From assembly GCA_900542265.1 (NCBI GenBank), contig UQML01000006.1:27625-91624 (forward strand): a DNA stretch of 64,000 bases, written 5' to 3'. The DNA comes from an uncultured Eggerthella sp. (lineage in GTDB: Bacteria; Actinomycetota; Coriobacteriia; Coriobacteriales; Eggerthellaceae). The notes under the pieces are model-generated. The model saw nothing but the letters and a program-made list of their open reading frames with translations, was not told where the DNA came from and did not search any database. Made by a program: the position numbers and the translations under genes. Numbering within the stretch: position 1 is the first letter of the stretch; every line of letters starts with the position of its first letter. This document shows positions 7,872 through 16,611 of this stretch, in pieces.

Positions 7872-9983
7872 TTACTCGTCCTCCGCATAGGGAGAGCCTA
7901 AGTAGGACAAACAGCACATTACGACACCAGCAACAATCGTGGGTATGAGGTAAGTTGGATCAATCCAAATGCTCGCTCCTCCCCGCTCCGCAAAACTAGC
8001 AAGTGCAAGACCCGCAAGCATGATACCGAACGATGTCACGCTTCCAAAAAAAGTCCAAAGACGCGTAAGCTTAGAGCAAAAGAGCGCCATAACGAAGGCA
8101 GCAAGAAGCCAAGAGAGCAAAATGATCCACTGTGCCGGGTCTTGCATGATCATCCAATAGTTGTCATTCATGACATTCCACATGCGCAGGACACCATAGT
8201 TCAAAGGATCCCATCCCATAATAGATAATGATCCCAATCCTGCCATAAGAGCAGAAACTAACCCTGCCATAAGTGTTGCAACAACTGCTTGCACAGGGCG
8301 CAACAGCCAACCAGCTAGAAAAGGAACAAGAGGGCAAAATCCAAAACAGCCAAAAAGCGCCGGCGACAAGACTATTGCTGCCTGTCTATTACTAAACCGG
8401 CCTGCTCTGACCCACCAGACAACACCAGCGACGACAAGAATGACACCCGGAACAGGCGCATTGTTAACAAACAACATCGCACCCAATGATGCCAGCCCCA
8501 AAAGCGCACCAATATGAGGCCACACAAAAGCAGCAATAACCAAAACAGCAACAACACCCCAGGTTAAAGGAGAGGTCCATCCCCCTAGATACGGGATGTT
8601 AGATGCCGACATAAACGCAATGATTGCCACATTGATAAGACTCCATATGCGCAACCAAATTGACATCGTATGTGCATCAAGAGGATCAAACGGAGGCTTA
8701 TCATAGCTTGCATCAAAAAGGCGTCGCGAAGAAATACGTTCAGCCCGTCTCTGTCGACTCCGTTCAACATACTCCGGTTCAACACCAGGAGGGGCAAGAT
8801 GCAAAAAACCAAATACGCCCTGCGGTTCATCTGCATCATAATACGTAGCAGAATCAGCAAAACCAGCACGCGCACCGCGATCTGCTGCTCTAGCCGAAAG
8901 GGGATCAAAGATATCAGTTGCTTCTTCATCGTCTTCAAAAGGACTTACTACTTCAGCAAGCTTTTTAGCACCTTCTTTGGGAGAGCCAAGACAGGGCTGT
9001 AATTCTTTGGCGAATGCCCTCACCGTGTCATAGCGCTCATCACGATAGGGCTCAAGCGCGCAAAAAAGAATGTCATCAATTGCCTCATCGACATCATCCA
9101 TGCAAAGACTAGGCAACACAAGTTCAGCATCAAAAATAGCATCTTCGGCTTCTGAGAGATTAGGCGCAAAAAAATGGTTGGATCCTGTTATAAGTTCATA
9201 GGTAAGAGAGGCAAGCGCCCATTCATCGCAGCGCTCATCGAGCTCTTCACGACGCATCTGCTCAATAGGCATATAGCCAATAGTGCCTCCAGCAGCAGAA
9301 CCAAAACCACCTTCATCAGCCAAGCGCGCCAAGCCAAAATCAACTACCTTGACCTGGCCTTTTTGATTGATCAGAATGTTGTCTGGTTTGATATCAAGAT
9401 GGAGCACATGATTTTTGTGAGCTGTTTGTAGAGCATGGGCAACTGATTTAAAAATGGCAGCAACTACATCAGCGTCAATGTCATCAGGGTAATCGCGCAA
9501 CAAATCCCCCACCGACATACCCTCAACGTATTCCATAATGAGGTACGCCATACTGTCTTGAATTTCAAAATCATAAATTTGAACGATGGAGGCATCGTTT
9601 AGCTGAGCAGCCGTACGCGCTTCTTCAAGACCAGGCGTAGCAAGCGTCTCATGTTCATAGACCTTATCCATAAGAGACACGCTCAAATTTGGATCAAGCA
9701 CACGTGTGCCCGTGCGTTTCTCCTTAAAAGGAGAAACAAAATCAGCCGGAAACGAGCTCGGTCCACCTTGATTATCTAAAACATGCCTAAATTGCGCGGT
9801 CTCGAGAAGAGACGGATCTTGCCCCTGCGCAGATACTACCTGCGTCTGAGCCTCATCAAGCGGAATACATTTGATGGCAACTTCGCGGCGGATAGTCGTG
9901 TCGTAGGCAACCACGACAGAAGCAAAGCCGCCTGAACCTGCTTCATAGAGTGGTTGATACCTATTAAGAATACGATCCTGCAT
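7872..9983 (-). CDS. Membrane Ser/Thr protein kinase with polytopic C-terminal domain
   Basis: 703 residues. The Hanks-type kinase domain runs from about 8 to 335: glycine loop EAGSGGFASVV (14-24), catalytic Lys38 (REVAIKCI), catalytic loop HLDIKPDN (195-202, Asp197), and DFGLAR at 215-220. The Arg of the usual HRD is Leu196, so this is a 'non-RD' kinase. An insertion of about 70 residues (about 45-118) separates Lys38 from the likely alpha-C Glu near 120. A polar linker (about 340-440) leads to roughly seven hydrophobic helices (450-700) in place of the usual single helix and PASTA repeats. Such kinases sense envelope or internal signals and phosphorylate cytoplasmic targets; the target is unknown. 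It starts 35 bases after the short larC, so it may belong to that operon. Confidence 0.85.
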   Translation of the reverse strand: MQDRILNRYQPLYEAGSGGFASVVVAYDTTIRREVAIKCIPLDEAQTQVVSAQGQDPSLLETAQFRHVLDNQGGPSSFPADFVSPFKEKRTGTRVLDPNLSVSLMDKVYEHETLATPGLEEARTAAQLNDASIVQIYDFEIQDSMAYLIMEYVEGMSVGDLLRDYPDDIDADVVAAIFKSVAHALQTAHKNHVLHLDIKPDNILINQKGQVKVVDFGLARLADEGGFGSAAGGTIGYMPIEQMRREELDERCDEWALASLTYELITGSNHFFAPNLSEAEDAIFDAELVLPSLCMDDVDEAIDDILFCALEPYRDERYDTVRAFAKELQPCLGSPKEGAKKLAEVVSPFEDDEEATDIFDPLSARAADRGARAGFADSATYYDADEPQGVFGFLHLAPPGVEPEYVERSRQRRAERISSRRLFDASYDKPPFDPLDAHTMSIWLRIWSLINVAIIAFMSASNIPYLGGWTSPLTWGVVAVLVIAAFVWPHIGALLGLASLGAMLFVNNAPVPGVILVVAGVVWWVRAGRFSNRQAAIVLSPALFGCFGFCPLVPFLAGWLLRPVQAVVATLMAGLVSALMAGLGSLSIMGWDPLNYGVLRMWNVMNDNYWMIMQDPAQWIILLSWLLAAFVMALFCSKLTRLWTFFGSVTSFGIMLAGLALASFAERGGASIWIDPTYLIPTIVAGVVMCCLSYLGSPYAEDE

Positions 9984-10018
9984 GATGCGTATATCCTCGC
10001 GCCTTTTTACTCCACACC

Positions 10019-10585
10019 TTATGCGTCAAAAGCAGCAACAAACTGAGCCAAGATGGCTGCGCTTGTTGGCGTACAAAGTTCCCCTGGTAACGTAGTTTCC
10101 TGAACAGGAATTGCATACGCCTCTAAGATATGCGCTGTCGCAGGAGTAGGAATACTCATCTCACCATGAGCACACATAACCGTACCCGAACCCGTCTGCA
10201 CGGGTGTTGCATGAACCAATCCATCAGATGCCGCCGTAGAGCCCAAAGCAAAAAAAGTGGTACAAATTTTAAGGGCGTTCTGAATACCAGCAGCTTGTCC
10301 AACTTCATGAAAATGAGCTTGATCAACAGTGGTATGATGCGCTGCCGCTTCTGCTGTTGCCAAAATAGTATAAACTCCTGCAAGCGATCGCTTAATCTCA
10401 GGATTACAGGTAAGGGCATCAATTGTTTGCATAATTTCTGCAAGATCATGGTGGTGTTTATCAGGAATAATGGCATTATCCATTACTTCAACAACAAACT
10501 TTTTCTGCAAATCATCGCAGTGTGCTTCAATCTGTTCCAGAATAGTAGTGCGTGTAGCAGACTTGGAAAGATCAAGAACAATCAT
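10019..10585 (-). CDS. larC: Short LarC-like nickel-insertion protein
   Basis: 188 residues. The middle matches LarC: HHHDLAEI (44-51), AHFHEVG (90-96), then VQTGSGTVMCAHGEMSIPTP and LCTPTSAAIL, the 'G-x-G ... HG ... P-x-P-A-T' and 'L-x-T-P-T-x-A' motifs. LarC inserts nickel into the pincer nucleotide cofactor using CTP. Full-length LarC is about 400 residues. Here the usual N-terminal DCFSGISGDM segment is replaced by a short unrelated start, and everything after the T-P-T-x-A motif, the LarC2 half, is absent; no remnant lies in the 35 bases before the next gene. AAGGAG lies 7 bases before the ATG. It follows larB by 33 bases. Cofactor-cluster membership is firm; whether it inserts metal in this reduced form is uncertain. 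Confidence 0.8.
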   Translation of the reverse strand: MIVLDLSKSATRTTILEQIEAHCDDLQKKFVVEVMDNAIIPDKHHHDLAEIMQTIDALTCNPEIKRSLAGVYTILATAEAAAHHTTVDQAHFHEVGQAAGIQNALKICTTFFALGSTAASDGLVHATPVQTGSGTVMCAHGEMSIPTPATAHILEAYAIPVQETTLPGELCTPTSAAILAQFVAAFDA

Positions 10586-10618
10586 TACAAACTCCTTTGT
10601 AGATAAAAATACAAACTG

Positions 10619-11386
10619 TCATGCACTTCGTCCGGCTAGATGATTAATTTGATGCGCCTGAAACCCTGCTCCAAACCCGTTATCAATATTGACAACGGAG
10701 GTGCCTGACGCGCACGAATTAAGCATAGCAAGCAAGGCAGCCAACCCATGGAATGATGCTCCATATCCGACAGATGTTGGCACAGCAATCACCGGAGCTG
10801 ACGTAAGCCCTCCAATAACAGAGGCCAGAGCCCCTTCCATGCCCGCAACCGCAATCACCACATGCGCTTGCATAATCTCATCGGCATGAACCATCAAACG
10901 ATGCAATCCCGCAACACCCACATCATAAAGACGCACTACGTTATTACCAAGTGCTTCAGCGGTAAGCGCTGCTTCTTCTGCTACGGGCAAGTCTGAAGTA
11001 CCTGCACACGCCACCACAATCGTACCATTACCATCAGGGGCAGGCATATCACCAACAAGTCCAATGTGCGCTTCTGCATGATAGGTAAAGGACAACTGCT
11101 TGGCAATCTCTTGCGCCTTATCCTCATCAAGACGAGTGATTAAAATGCAGCCTTGATGAGCATCGCGCAGCGTTGTAGCAATTGCTAGAATCTGTTCGGC
11201 GGTTTTACCCGCGCCATAGATTACCTCAGCTGCACCTTGTCGTATCTGCCGATGTAAATCAACTTTAGCGAACCCCAAATCCTCAAAAGGTTTTTGTTTG
11301 AGTTCTAAAAGGGCATCATCGACAGTGAGCGTGCCTTCTTGTACCTGCGCCAACACCTTACGAACATCCATTATTTTTCCAATCAT
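10619..11386 (-). CDS. larB: LarB, nicotinic acid adenine dinucleotide carboxylase/hydrolase
   Basis: 255 residues, normal for LarB. The N-terminal helical part (VRKVLAQVQEGTLTVDDALL) precedes a PurE-like alpha/beta domain with VACAGTSDLPVAEEAALTAE, LYDVGVAGLHRL and a C-terminal GYGASFHGLAALLAMLNSC. LarB carboxylates the pyridinium ring of NaAD and hydrolyses the product, the first step of nickel-pincer-nucleotide synthesis. The annotated ATG overlaps larE by 29 bases; an in-frame ATG five codons in (11371) is an alternative start. Gene order is larE-larB-larC with tight spacing, an operon. No LarA racemase is encoded in this window, so the client enzyme must be elsewhere or is another NPN enzyme. 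Confidence 0.92.
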   Translation of the reverse strand: MIGKIMDVRKVLAQVQEGTLTVDDALLELKQKPFEDLGFAKVDLHRQIRQGAAEVIYGAGKTAEQILAIATTLRDAHQGCILITRLDEDKAQEIAKQLSFTYHAEAHIGLVGDMPAPDGNGTIVVACAGTSDLPVAEEAALTAEALGNNVVRLYDVGVAGLHRLMVHADEIMQAHVVIAVAGMEGALASVIGGLTSAPVIAVPTSVGYGASFHGLAALLAMLNSCASGTSVVNIDNGFGAGFQAHQINHLAGRSA

Positions 11387-12077
11387 TGTGCTCTATTACT
11401 TCAAGTGCTGCTTGCGTAAGCGGTGTATCAGTCGGCACGACGGTCGCACGGCAAGAAACGCTCGGTTTATCTGCCGTAATAAGCCCCATCAGCGCTGAAT
11501 GTTTTCGTATATCTTCTTTGGTCAATCCGGCTAACCGTAAAGGCGATAGGACACCCAACTCCGCAAGTGCCTTAAAACCAGGGCGATTGTCAGGATCGTC
11601 ACTTGCGTTAGTCCCATCGACCAAAACTTCTATTCCCTGCTCAGTACGCGCCTGATCAAGAATGGTCGAAAAGATACGTTTTTTGCAATAATAGCAACGA
11701 TTCCATGGATTCCTGGCAATATTCTCATCAGCCAAAACATCAATATTAAGCGTTGTATAAGGCACATCGAGTTGCATGGACACAAGATCCGCATCATCCG
11801 CCTCAAAAGGATACTGAAACACCGACGCCACCCGATATGGATATATTTCAACGCCGCATGCTATAGCACAAGCGAGTAAATACGCTGAATCAACTCCACC
11901 CGAGTACGCAAGCGCAACCCGCGGATACTGCTCAAAAAAATCCCTAAGAGCCTCAGGAACATCAGAAACTGTTGTCTCAAATGACACTGCTTTACGTGAC
12001 GTCACTTTGGACGGCGCTCCAGATGCTCTCTGCAATCTCTGTAGCCTCTGTAATCTCTCATTGGCATCAAACGACAA
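11358..12077 (-). CDS. larE: LarE, ATP-dependent sulfur transferase
   Basis: 239 residues. It is a PP-loop pyrophosphatase with SGGVDS at 59-64, then CYYCKKRIF (128-136), VDGTNASD (153-160) and a Cys in the sacrificial-sulfur position, Cys209 (KPSVSCRAT). In LarE from Lactiplantibacillus plantarum the corresponding Cys donates its sulfur and becomes dehydroalanine. Here the usual CLASR reads CRATV. The N-terminus carries a triple LQR repeat (residues 9-17) encoded by a 9-bp repeat, possibly a later addition. LarE is expected to activate the carboxylated LarB product with ATP and thiolate it. Only three bases separate its start from the aldo/keto reductase stop, so the two are co-transcribed. 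Confidence 0.9.
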   Translation of the reverse strand: MSFDANERLQRLQRLQRASGAPSKVTSRKAVSFETTVSDVPEALRDFFEQYPRVALAYSGGVDSAYLLACAIACGVEIYPYRVASVFQYPFEADDADLVSMQLDVPYTTLNIDVLADENIARNPWNRCYYCKKRIFSTILDQARTEQGIEVLVDGTNASDDPDNRPGFKALAELGVLSPLRLAGLTKEDIRKHSALMGLITADKPSVSCRATVVPTDTPLTQAALEVIEHNDWKNNGCS

Positions 12078-12080
12078 TCG

Positions 12081-13232
12081 CTACGCTCCTAACTCAACGT
12101 CGATCGAGGGCATGATTTCTGAAATACGGATATGTTGAGGGCAGTGCTCCTCACATGTTCCACACGCATCACAATACGACGCGTCGCGCCCATAGCCAGA
12201 GATCTCATTCTGATAGAAATTTTTCGCAGCCTCCATACCCTCAATTTCTTTCAGGTTAAGGGCGGTGAAGTTATAGGGAATAACAATTTTATTCGGGCAA
12301 TACTCAACACAATAGTTGCACCCCGTACAAGGCACTGTATTGTAGCTTGCAAGCGCCATCTGTGCCTTGGCAATAACCTCATCCTCATAAGGTGTCAGCA
12401 TCCCAATATGCGAGCGATCAGCATAGATGCAATTCTCGTCAATCATCTCTATTGAGCGCATGCCAGAGAGCACTAACGACACCTCAGGCATATTCCACAA
12501 ATAGTCAAATCCCCACTCAGCATATGAGCGATCAATGCCACTTGCATCAAAAACCTCCTTCACACGCTCAGGAGGATCTGCTAGCAAGCCACCGCGCAAG
12601 GGCTCCATTACAACAACCCCCATACCACGCTCAGCTGCAGCGCGCATTCCCTTCAAGCCTACTTGAAATTCTGTGTCTCGATAATTCAGCTGAATCTGAC
12701 AAAAATCCCAAGGTGCTGCATCAAGGATCTCTTCAAACAAATCAAAGTCATCGTGAAAGGAAAAACCAATATGACCAACACGCCCATCGGCCTTTGCCTG
12801 CAACAAAGATTCAAGTGCATTAATTTTTTGCGTACGCCGCCAAGAGCCGCCATTAAGTGAATGAATGAGGTAAAAATCAAGGTAATCAAGATCAAGACGC
12901 TTCATCTGCAGATCTAGATAGCGATCAAAATCGGCCTCTTCTTTATAGAGCCATGCAGGTGATTTTGACGCGATATAGACTTTTTCGCGATAGCCATCCT
13001 TGAGCGCTTGACCCAGCACTACCTCTGAATTACCACAGTGATAGTTGTAGGCTGTATCAAAGTAGTTAACGCCGTTGTCAATAGCGCGCCGGATCATTGC
13101 GATGGATTTTTCCACATCCATAACGCCGGTGCCATCCTCATACGTCTGCCCCTCAACAGTCGGCATACGCATGACGCCCAAACCTAACGCAGAAACCTCG
13201 ATACCCGTTGTACCCATGGGACGCTTTTGCAT
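12081..13232 (-). CDS. Aldo/keto reductase with C-terminal 2[4Fe-4S] ferredoxin domain
   Basis: 383 residues from the ATG at 13232, chosen because GAGAGGGG lies about 7 bases upstream; an in-frame ATG at 13313 would add 27 poorly conserved residues. The TIM-barrel reductase part spans about 1-290 (GTTGIEVSALGLGVMRMP, NYFDTAYNYHCGNSE, YIASKSP, DFYLIHSLNGG). The C-terminus has two clusters of cysteines, CTGCNYCVEYCPNK and CDACGTCEEHCPQH, that would bind two [4Fe-4S] clusters. This COG1453-type architecture is common in anaerobes; the natural substrate is unknown. It begins the operon that continues into larE-larB-larC, which hints at, but does not show, a role linked to hydroxy-acid or aldehyde metabolism such as lactaldehyde handling. 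Confidence 0.88.
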   Translation of the reverse strand: MQKRPMGTTGIEVSALGLGVMRMPTVEGQTYEDGTGVMDVEKSIAMIRRAIDNGVNYFDTAYNYHCGNSEVVLGQALKDGYREKVYIASKSPAWLYKEEADFDRYLDLQMKRLDLDYLDFYLIHSLNGGSWRRTQKINALESLLQAKADGRVGHIGFSFHDDFDLFEEILDAAPWDFCQIQLNYRDTEFQVGLKGMRAAAERGMGVVVMEPLRGGLLADPPERVKEVFDASGIDRSYAEWGFDYLWNMPEVSLVLSGMRSIEMIDENCIYADRSHIGMLTPYEDEVIAKAQMALASYNTVPCTGCNYCVEYCPNKIVIPYNFTALNLKEIEGMEAAKNFYQNEISGYGRDASYCDACGTCEEHCPQHIRISEIMPSIDVELGA

Positions 13233-13433
13233 AAGATACCCCTCTCCCATACCACGCGTCGGACGCGCAAATGATGTTTGTCTCATCATACTAAAGTCTT
13301 GACGCGCCTGCACAAAAACCTGATCTACAACTATGCTTGAAAGAAAAACAACCTTCTCGCTAAGCGCAACAGGAATGCAAAGAGGGGTGATTTTCGAGCA
13401 TAAGCCCGAATAAACTGGAACAATATATTTATG

Positions 13434-14507
13434 CTATTTCTTGCTTACGCCAGTCTTGAAGTGCATAACATCCCCATCTTGGACAACATAATCTTTGCCT
13501 TCTTGACGAAGCTTACCCGCAGCACGACATCCTGCCTCGCCACCCAGTTCTGAGTAGTCTTCAAAACTTGCGGTCTCTGCTTTAATGAAATTCTTTTCAA
13601 AGTCCGAATGGATTACCCCTGCTGCCTGAGGGGCTTTAGCGCCAATGGGAATAGTCCATGCTTTTGCCTCAAGCTCACCTGCCGTAAAGTAGCTTTGCAG
13701 ACCAAGCAGATGATATGCTTCACGCACTAAACGCGCCAACCCAGACTCTTCTAATCCTAATGCCTCTAAGTATTCCGCTGCCTCACCAGGATCAAGCTCA
13801 GCTAAATCAGCTTCAACTTTTGCGCTAATAGGTACCGGTTTTACCCCATCGATATCTGCTAATTCTGCATCCAGCTGATCTTCATCAACGTTGGCAATAT
13901 AGAGCATAGGCTTCATTGTAAGGAGGTGGAGATCGTAAATTAGATCTTGCTCCTCTTCCGTCAAGCCAAGCGTACGAGCACGTTTTCCCTCATTGAGGCC
14001 AGCTTCAACTTGGTTGACAACTTCAAGCTTATGAGCAGCGTTTTTATCTCGCTTGGCATCTTTTTCCAATCGAGGCTTCGCCTTTTCAATAGTACCCAGA
14101 TCAGCTAGCACGAGCTCTGTTGTGATAGTCTCAACATCACTTGCTGGATCAACCTTGCCAGCAACATGTACAACATCAGGATCGGAAAAGAACCGTACAA
14201 CTTCACAAATAGCATCTGTCTCACGAATGTTGTGCAAGAACTGATTACCCAATCCCTCACCCTGCGAGGCACCTTCCACAAGTCCTGCAATATCAACAAA
14301 CTCAACAGTAGCAGGCACGATGCGCGATGGATTAACAATTTCAGCAAGTCTATCAAGACGCTTGTCAGGCACTGGTACCACACCAACATTAGGCTCAATT
14401 GTGGCAAACGGATAATTTGCCGCCAAACCACCTTTGTTTGTAAGAGCGGTAAACAACGTGGACTTTCCAACATTAGGCAATCCAACAATACCAATTGACA
14501 GCGCCAT
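13434..14507 (-). CDS. ychF: YchF/OLA1 family ribosome-associated ATPase
   Basis: 357 residues, standard length. Motifs: P-loop GLPNVGKST near the N-terminus, NYPFATIEPNVGVV (switch I region), DIAGLVEGASQGEGLGNQFL (G3), the unusual YIANVDED (NxxE in place of NKxD, giving ATP preference), and a C-terminal TGS domain with GAKAPQAAGVIHSDFEKNFI and YVVQDGDVMHF. The protein binds the 50S subunit and has been linked to redox stress and start-codon fidelity. AAGGAG lies 11 bases before the ATG. The NSS transporter gene ends 31 bases upstream, so the two may be co-transcribed. Confidence 0.96.
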   Translation of the reverse strand: MALSIGIVGLPNVGKSTLFTALTNKGGLAANYPFATIEPNVGVVPVPDKRLDRLAEIVNPSRIVPATVEFVDIAGLVEGASQGEGLGNQFLHNIRETDAICEVVRFFSDPDVVHVAGKVDPASDVETITTELVLADLGTIEKAKPRLEKDAKRDKNAAHKLEVVNQVEAGLNEGKRARTLGLTEEEQDLIYDLHLLTMKPMLYIANVDEDQLDAELADIDGVKPVPISAKVEADLAELDPGEAAEYLEALGLEESGLARLVREAYHLLGLQSYFTAGELEAKAWTIPIGAKAPQAAGVIHSDFEKNFIKAETASFEDYSELGGEAGCRAAGKLRQEGKDYVVQDGDVMHFKTGVSKK

Positions 14508-14538
14508 AACTGAGATGTCTCCTTCTTTTTAGATTCCC

Positions 14539-15930
14539 CTACATTGCAAACAAGCCAAATTGTGCAGCAACATAAGCAATCAAAATAATAATGATGAGCA
14601 CAGGGGCGATATATTTAATCATAACAACCCAAGGCTTTTCCAGTTTGAACGGACTTGAAATCTTAATTTCAAAAGTCAGCGCATCAGGCTTGATGATCCA
14701 ACCAACAAAGATACAGGTCATCAATGCAGCAAGCGGCATCATGACGGAGTTGGACAAGAAGTCTGCAAAGTCGAGAATTGAAGAACCCTCACCCAAAGGT
14801 TGAATAAAGGACAGGCCATTGTAGCCCAAGTTGACAACAAGGGCAGCAGCAGCCAACGCTATAAAGGTTACCTTCATAGCACGCTTACGTTCCCAGTGCG
14901 CACCATCAGAAATAATTGAAACACACGTTTCAACAAGAGAGATAGCCGAAGTGAGCGCAGCAAACAAAACAAGCAAGAAAAAGACTGCACCAACAACTAC
15001 AGCGGCACCGCCAAAATCAGCAAACATTTGCGGCAAAACAACAAACATCAAGCCAGGACCGGAGTTCTCCATTACAGCCTCGCCTGATCCCAAAGCCATA
15101 AATGCACCCGGAATAATCATCAAACCCGCGAGGAATGATACACCAATATCAAAACCACCAATACGAACAGCGCTTGATGACAATGATTCTTTCTTATCAA
15201 GATATGAACCATAAGTAATCATGATGCCCATCGCCAAAGAAAGCGAGAAAAACATTTGTCCCAAAGCAGAGATAACAAGCTCAGGACTAAACTTGCTCCA
15301 ATCAGGAACCAAATAGAATGCTGCGCCTTCCAGAGCACCAGGCTGCATAAGTGTATAACCAGCAAGCAAGACTGCAAATAGAATCAACAGTGGCATCATG
15401 ACCAAGTTGGCTTTTTCAATACCACCTTTTACACCACGAGAGACAACAAAAAAGACGATCGCAATAAAGATAGCTAGCCAAATATAGGTCTCAAAAGGCG
15501 CAGTGATGAACGAGCCAAAATAGGTTGGATCAGCAAGCGCGAGCGGACCATCGACCAAATAGGCGGCAAAATATTTGGTAACCCAGCCACCAATAACAAA
15601 GTAATAAGGCGTGATAATGAACGGAATAAGCGAAGCAAAAACGCCAATAAAGGCGTACTTTTTGCCAAACGCCTTAAAGGCACCAATAGCAGAAAGACCC
15701 GTTTTACGACCAAGCGCCAACTCCAAAAGGAGAAGTGAAACACCAAACGTAAAGACCAAAATCAAGTAGGTGATAAGAAACATACCACCGCCGTATTTTG
15801 CAGCAAGATAGGGAAAGCGCCAGAGGTTGCCCAAGCCTACAGCGGAAGCTGCTGCAGCCAAAATAAAGGCCCACTTGCCGGACCACTTAGCACGATGTTG
15901 TTTTTCTTCTTCAGTAGAAATGAGTGTCAT
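14539..15930 (-). CDS. Sodium-dependent transporter, neurotransmitter:sodium symporter (NSS/SNF) family
   Basis: 463 residues with about 11-12 membrane helices. TM1 carries AAASAVGLGNLWRFPYLAA, the NSS signature with the unwound Gly-Asn-Leu-Trp-Arg-Phe-Pro segment that binds Na+ and substrate. Further family features are GGWVTKYFAAYL, FFSLSLAMGIMITYGSYL (TM6 region) and a Gly/Ala-rich TM8. Members import amino acids or tryptophan-like substrates with sodium at the cytoplasmic membrane. The substrate here cannot be told. The N-terminal STEEEKQHRAKW is a short cytoplasmic leader. It is followed closely by ychF. Confidence 0.93.
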   Translation of the reverse strand: MTLISTEEEKQHRAKWSGKWAFILAAAASAVGLGNLWRFPYLAAKYGGGMFLITYLILVFTFGVSLLLLELALGRKTGLSAIGAFKAFGKKYAFIGVFASLIPFIITPYYFVIGGWVTKYFAAYLVDGPLALADPTYFGSFITAPFETYIWLAIFIAIVFFVVSRGVKGGIEKANLVMMPLLILFAVLLAGYTLMQPGALEGAAFYLVPDWSKFSPELVISALGQMFFSLSLAMGIMITYGSYLDKKESLSSSAVRIGGFDIGVSFLAGLMIIPGAFMALGSGEAVMENSGPGLMFVVLPQMFADFGGAAVVVGAVFFLLVLFAALTSAISLVETCVSIISDGAHWERKRAMKVTFIALAAAALVVNLGYNGLSFIQPLGEGSSILDFADFLSNSVMMPLAALMTCIFVGWIIKPDALTFEIKISSPFKLEKPWVVMIKYIAPVLIIIILIAYVAAQFGLFAM

Positions 15931-16104
15931 AGCTTATTCCTTGTAGGTGTCTGTTCACGTACGTCGGATAAGTATACCCAAGCAAGCATAGACAACAGCC
16001 GTATAGCAAGGTCTTTATCTGAGGACAGGTAGAAAAATGGCGACTGTTTGGGCGTTGGAATTCAAGAGAAATTGTAAGGAGGAGAGAATATCAGAAAAGA
16101 GAAA

Positions 16105-16147
16105 GTCTTCTGTACAGCCCCGATTCAACCTAAGCCACACAGAAGAC
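16105..16147 (-). terminator. Terminator of the 68-aa peptide gene
   Basis: Arms GTCTTCTGT (16105-16113) and ACAGAAGAC (16139-16147). On the minus strand the stem is followed by TTTCTCTTTTC. It lies 100 bases past the stop of the small acidic peptide gene. Confidence 0.65.
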
Positions 16148-16153
16148 TTCATC

Positions 16154-16199
16154 ATGAGATACACAATAAGATACGATGAGATACGAAATGAGATACGCA
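16154..16199. repeat. 12-bp degenerate tandem repeat ATGAGATACRMA
   Basis: Four units: 16154-16165, a 10-base unit 16166-16175, 16176-16187 and 16188-16199. They are non-coding, between the terminator and the stop of the 68-aa gene, and would lie in its 3' untranslated region. The rest of 15931-16247 shows no gene. Confidence 0.7.
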
Positions 16200-16247
16200 A
16201 TAATGCCGTTTGTCAGTTTAGCGAACCATGACTATACCAACACGCTC

Positions 16248-16454
16248 TTAGGCGCATGTTGATGAAGAGCCCGTCTCTTTAATGCAATCAACATATGCTT
16301 GATCAAAGTCGTTGGTCTCTGTTGGGTTTGTTGGCTCACCATCAGTAAAATCCTTCTGATTTTGAGCCAATACATCTGCATCAATGGCGTCTTCCATAAT
16401 AGAAGCGTTTTCCGCTTTTCCATCCGTATCTGTAAGCGTCATTTTATCGTCCAT
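16248..16454 (-). CDS. Small acidic peptide with Ser/Thr/Cys-rich C-terminus
   Basis: 68 residues, strongly acidic over the first 55 (MDDKMTLTDTDGKAENASIM, then EDAIDADVLA), ending DCIKETGSSSTCA with cysteines at 57 and 67. There is no signal peptide or membrane helix. The ribosome site is strong (GGGAGG, 7-8 bases before the ATG) and the gene has its own terminator, which supports a real, expressed gene. The leader-like acidic N-terminus and S/T/C-rich tail recall precursors of modified peptides, but no maturation enzyme or exporter gene is adjacent. It could equally be a small regulatory or metal-binding protein. I do not recognise a family. Confidence 0.6.
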   Translation of the reverse strand: MDDKMTLTDTDGKAENASIMEDAIDADVLAQNQKDFTDGEPTNPTETNDFDQAYVDCIKETGSSSTCA

Positions 16455-16611
16455 AACACTGCCTCCCTTGCCCTAGGTATTAGTACCACCCTTACCGTAG
16501 TGCAATGCACATAAATTATGCTGGCGATGGGACTATGCTTAAACGAGGTGGCAAGAAGTTGTAACAAAATCGTATGATTTATCCCTCATTATTGCGCAGT
16601 GCTATGCGTTC

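Noticed and set aside
9984..10018. Frameshifted LarC2 continuation after larC
   Set aside because: Only 35 bases separate larC from the kinase start; there is no room for the missing half.
16232..16423. 63-residue minus-strand frame overlapping the 68-residue gene
   Set aside because: The alternative frame has the strong ribosome site and coherent acidic composition; this one has neither.
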